Shown here one piece after another: positions 6,414-6,517 of a DNA stretch of 6,517 nt. The stretch is from JAWVZB01 sp033722375 (GTDB lineage: Bacteria > Actinomycetota > Nitriliruptoria > Nitriliruptorales > Nitriliruptoraceae). Positions within the stretch are counted from its first letter, which is position 1. Each line of letters starts with the position of its first letter. Position numbers and translations under genes: made by a program. The stretch covers positions 1-6,517 of the forward strand of contig JAWVZB010000141.1 in assembly GCA_033722375.1 (NCBI GenBank), written 5' to 3'. Under the pieces are notes generated by a model that ran no database searches, was not told where the DNA came from, and saw only the letters and a program-made list of their open reading frames with translations.

Positions 6414-6441
6414 AACTTACCGAAGAAGCGTTTGCTTCCAA
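6414..6441 (-). promoter_or_regulatory. Probable promoter of the Fur/PerR-like gene
   Basis: On the minus strand TTGGAA (plus 6436-6441) and TAAGTT (6414-6419) are separated by 16 bases, about 30 bases before the GTG start. The -35 matches the consensus at four of six bases and the -10 at three, so this is moderate evidence. The spacer contains the inverted repeat GAAGC-gttt-GCTTC (6425-6438, plus strand). Confidence 0.35.
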
Positions 6442-6459
6442 TCTTTGAACTGTTCTAAT
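6432..6459 (+). promoter_or_regulatory. Possible divergent rightward promoter
   Basis: TTGCTT (6432-6437) and TCTAAT (6454-6459), 16 bases apart, resemble a -35/-10 pair pointing out of the window. The -10 overlaps the right half of the Fur/PerR-like box, so bound regulator would block it. No gene start is visible in the remaining 58 bases, so the target is unknown. Confidence 0.25.
6444..6458. promoter_or_regulatory. Candidate Fur/PerR box (7-1-7 inverted repeat)
   Basis: TTTGAAC-T-GTTCTAA is a 15-bp 7-1-7 inverted repeat with one mismatched pair. It agrees with the Bacillus PerR box TTATAATnATTATAA at nine of its fourteen defined positions, and is AT-rich in a GC-rich region. It lies two bases beyond the -35 of the Fur-family gene and overlaps a possible rightward -10. 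Autoregulation or control of a divergent gene is inferred. Confidence 0.45.
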
Positions 6460-6473
6460 GTGTCAGAACCGAC

Positions 6474-6491
6474 CCTGCTGACGCAAGCAGG
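6474..6491. repeat. Short inverted repeat in the regulator upstream region
   Basis: CCTGCT-gacgca-AGCAGG is a perfect 6-bp stem with a 6-base loop. It would fall in the leader of any transcript from the rightward promoter. It has no T-tract, so it does not look like a terminator; it could be an operator or a leader hairpin. Confidence 0.25.
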
Positions 6492-6517
6492 CGTCCCCGG
6501 GGTCGGGTTCGATTCGA

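Noticed and set aside
6498..6517. tRNA T-arm-like sequence GGGTTCGATTCGA at the right edge
   Set aside because: The loop resembles TTCGATT, but the following bases do not complete the five-pair stem and no anticodon or D arm can be placed upstream.
1..6517. CRISPR array, insertion sequence or long direct repeats
   Set aside because: No regularly spaced repeats, transposase motifs or terminal inverted repeats are visible on either strand.

Overview
This 6.5 kb window is very GC-rich (about 70% by eye), uses GTG starts freely and stops almost always with TGA. The lipoprotein, transporter and regulator types fit a high-GC Gram-positive bacterium, most likely an actinobacterium. The lineage is an inference from composition and gene style; there is no rRNA or other phylogenetic marker here.

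Left part (1-1686): metal-centre maturation genes. A CooC-type deviant-Walker-A ATPase runs leftward off the window edge. It is divergent from a rightward pair, hypC and a HypC-linked protein of unknown function that share a 4-base stop/start overlap. HypC is a [NiFe]-hydrogenase iron-centre chaperone and CooC-type ATPases serve nickel enzymes, so a [NiFe]-hydrogenase locus (possibly a hydrogenase/formate dehydrogenase system) probably lies to the left. The CooC-like frame has an in-frame TGA exactly where the family carries the first Cys of its C-x-C metal motif. The same frame stays open beyond it, with the second Cys and family-like sequence, and a hairpin of bacterial SECIS geometry lies just downstream. 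This suggests an undescribed selenoprotein (Sec-x-Cys CooC-like ATPase) and is the main finding. A second finding is that the last 105 residues of the protein after HypC look like a divergent HypC domain, with Cys and His at the two functional HypC positions.

Centre (1715-5492): a compact three-gene ABC importer operon of the ferric-ion/FbpABC architecture: lipoprotein substrate-binding protein, a fused double-domain permease and an ATPase, with gaps of 1 and 3 bases. The binding protein lacks the paired tyrosines of ferric-binding FbpA/FutA proteins, so the default iron label is uncertain.

Right part (5549-6517): a small NTF2/SnoaL-fold protein, then a convergent Fur-superfamily regulator with PerR-like ligands (two Asp, three His) and one zinc site. 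Upstream of the regulator is a 15-bp 7-1-7 inverted repeat resembling a Fur/PerR box, next to its probable promoter and overlapping a possible divergent promoter for a gene beyond the right edge.
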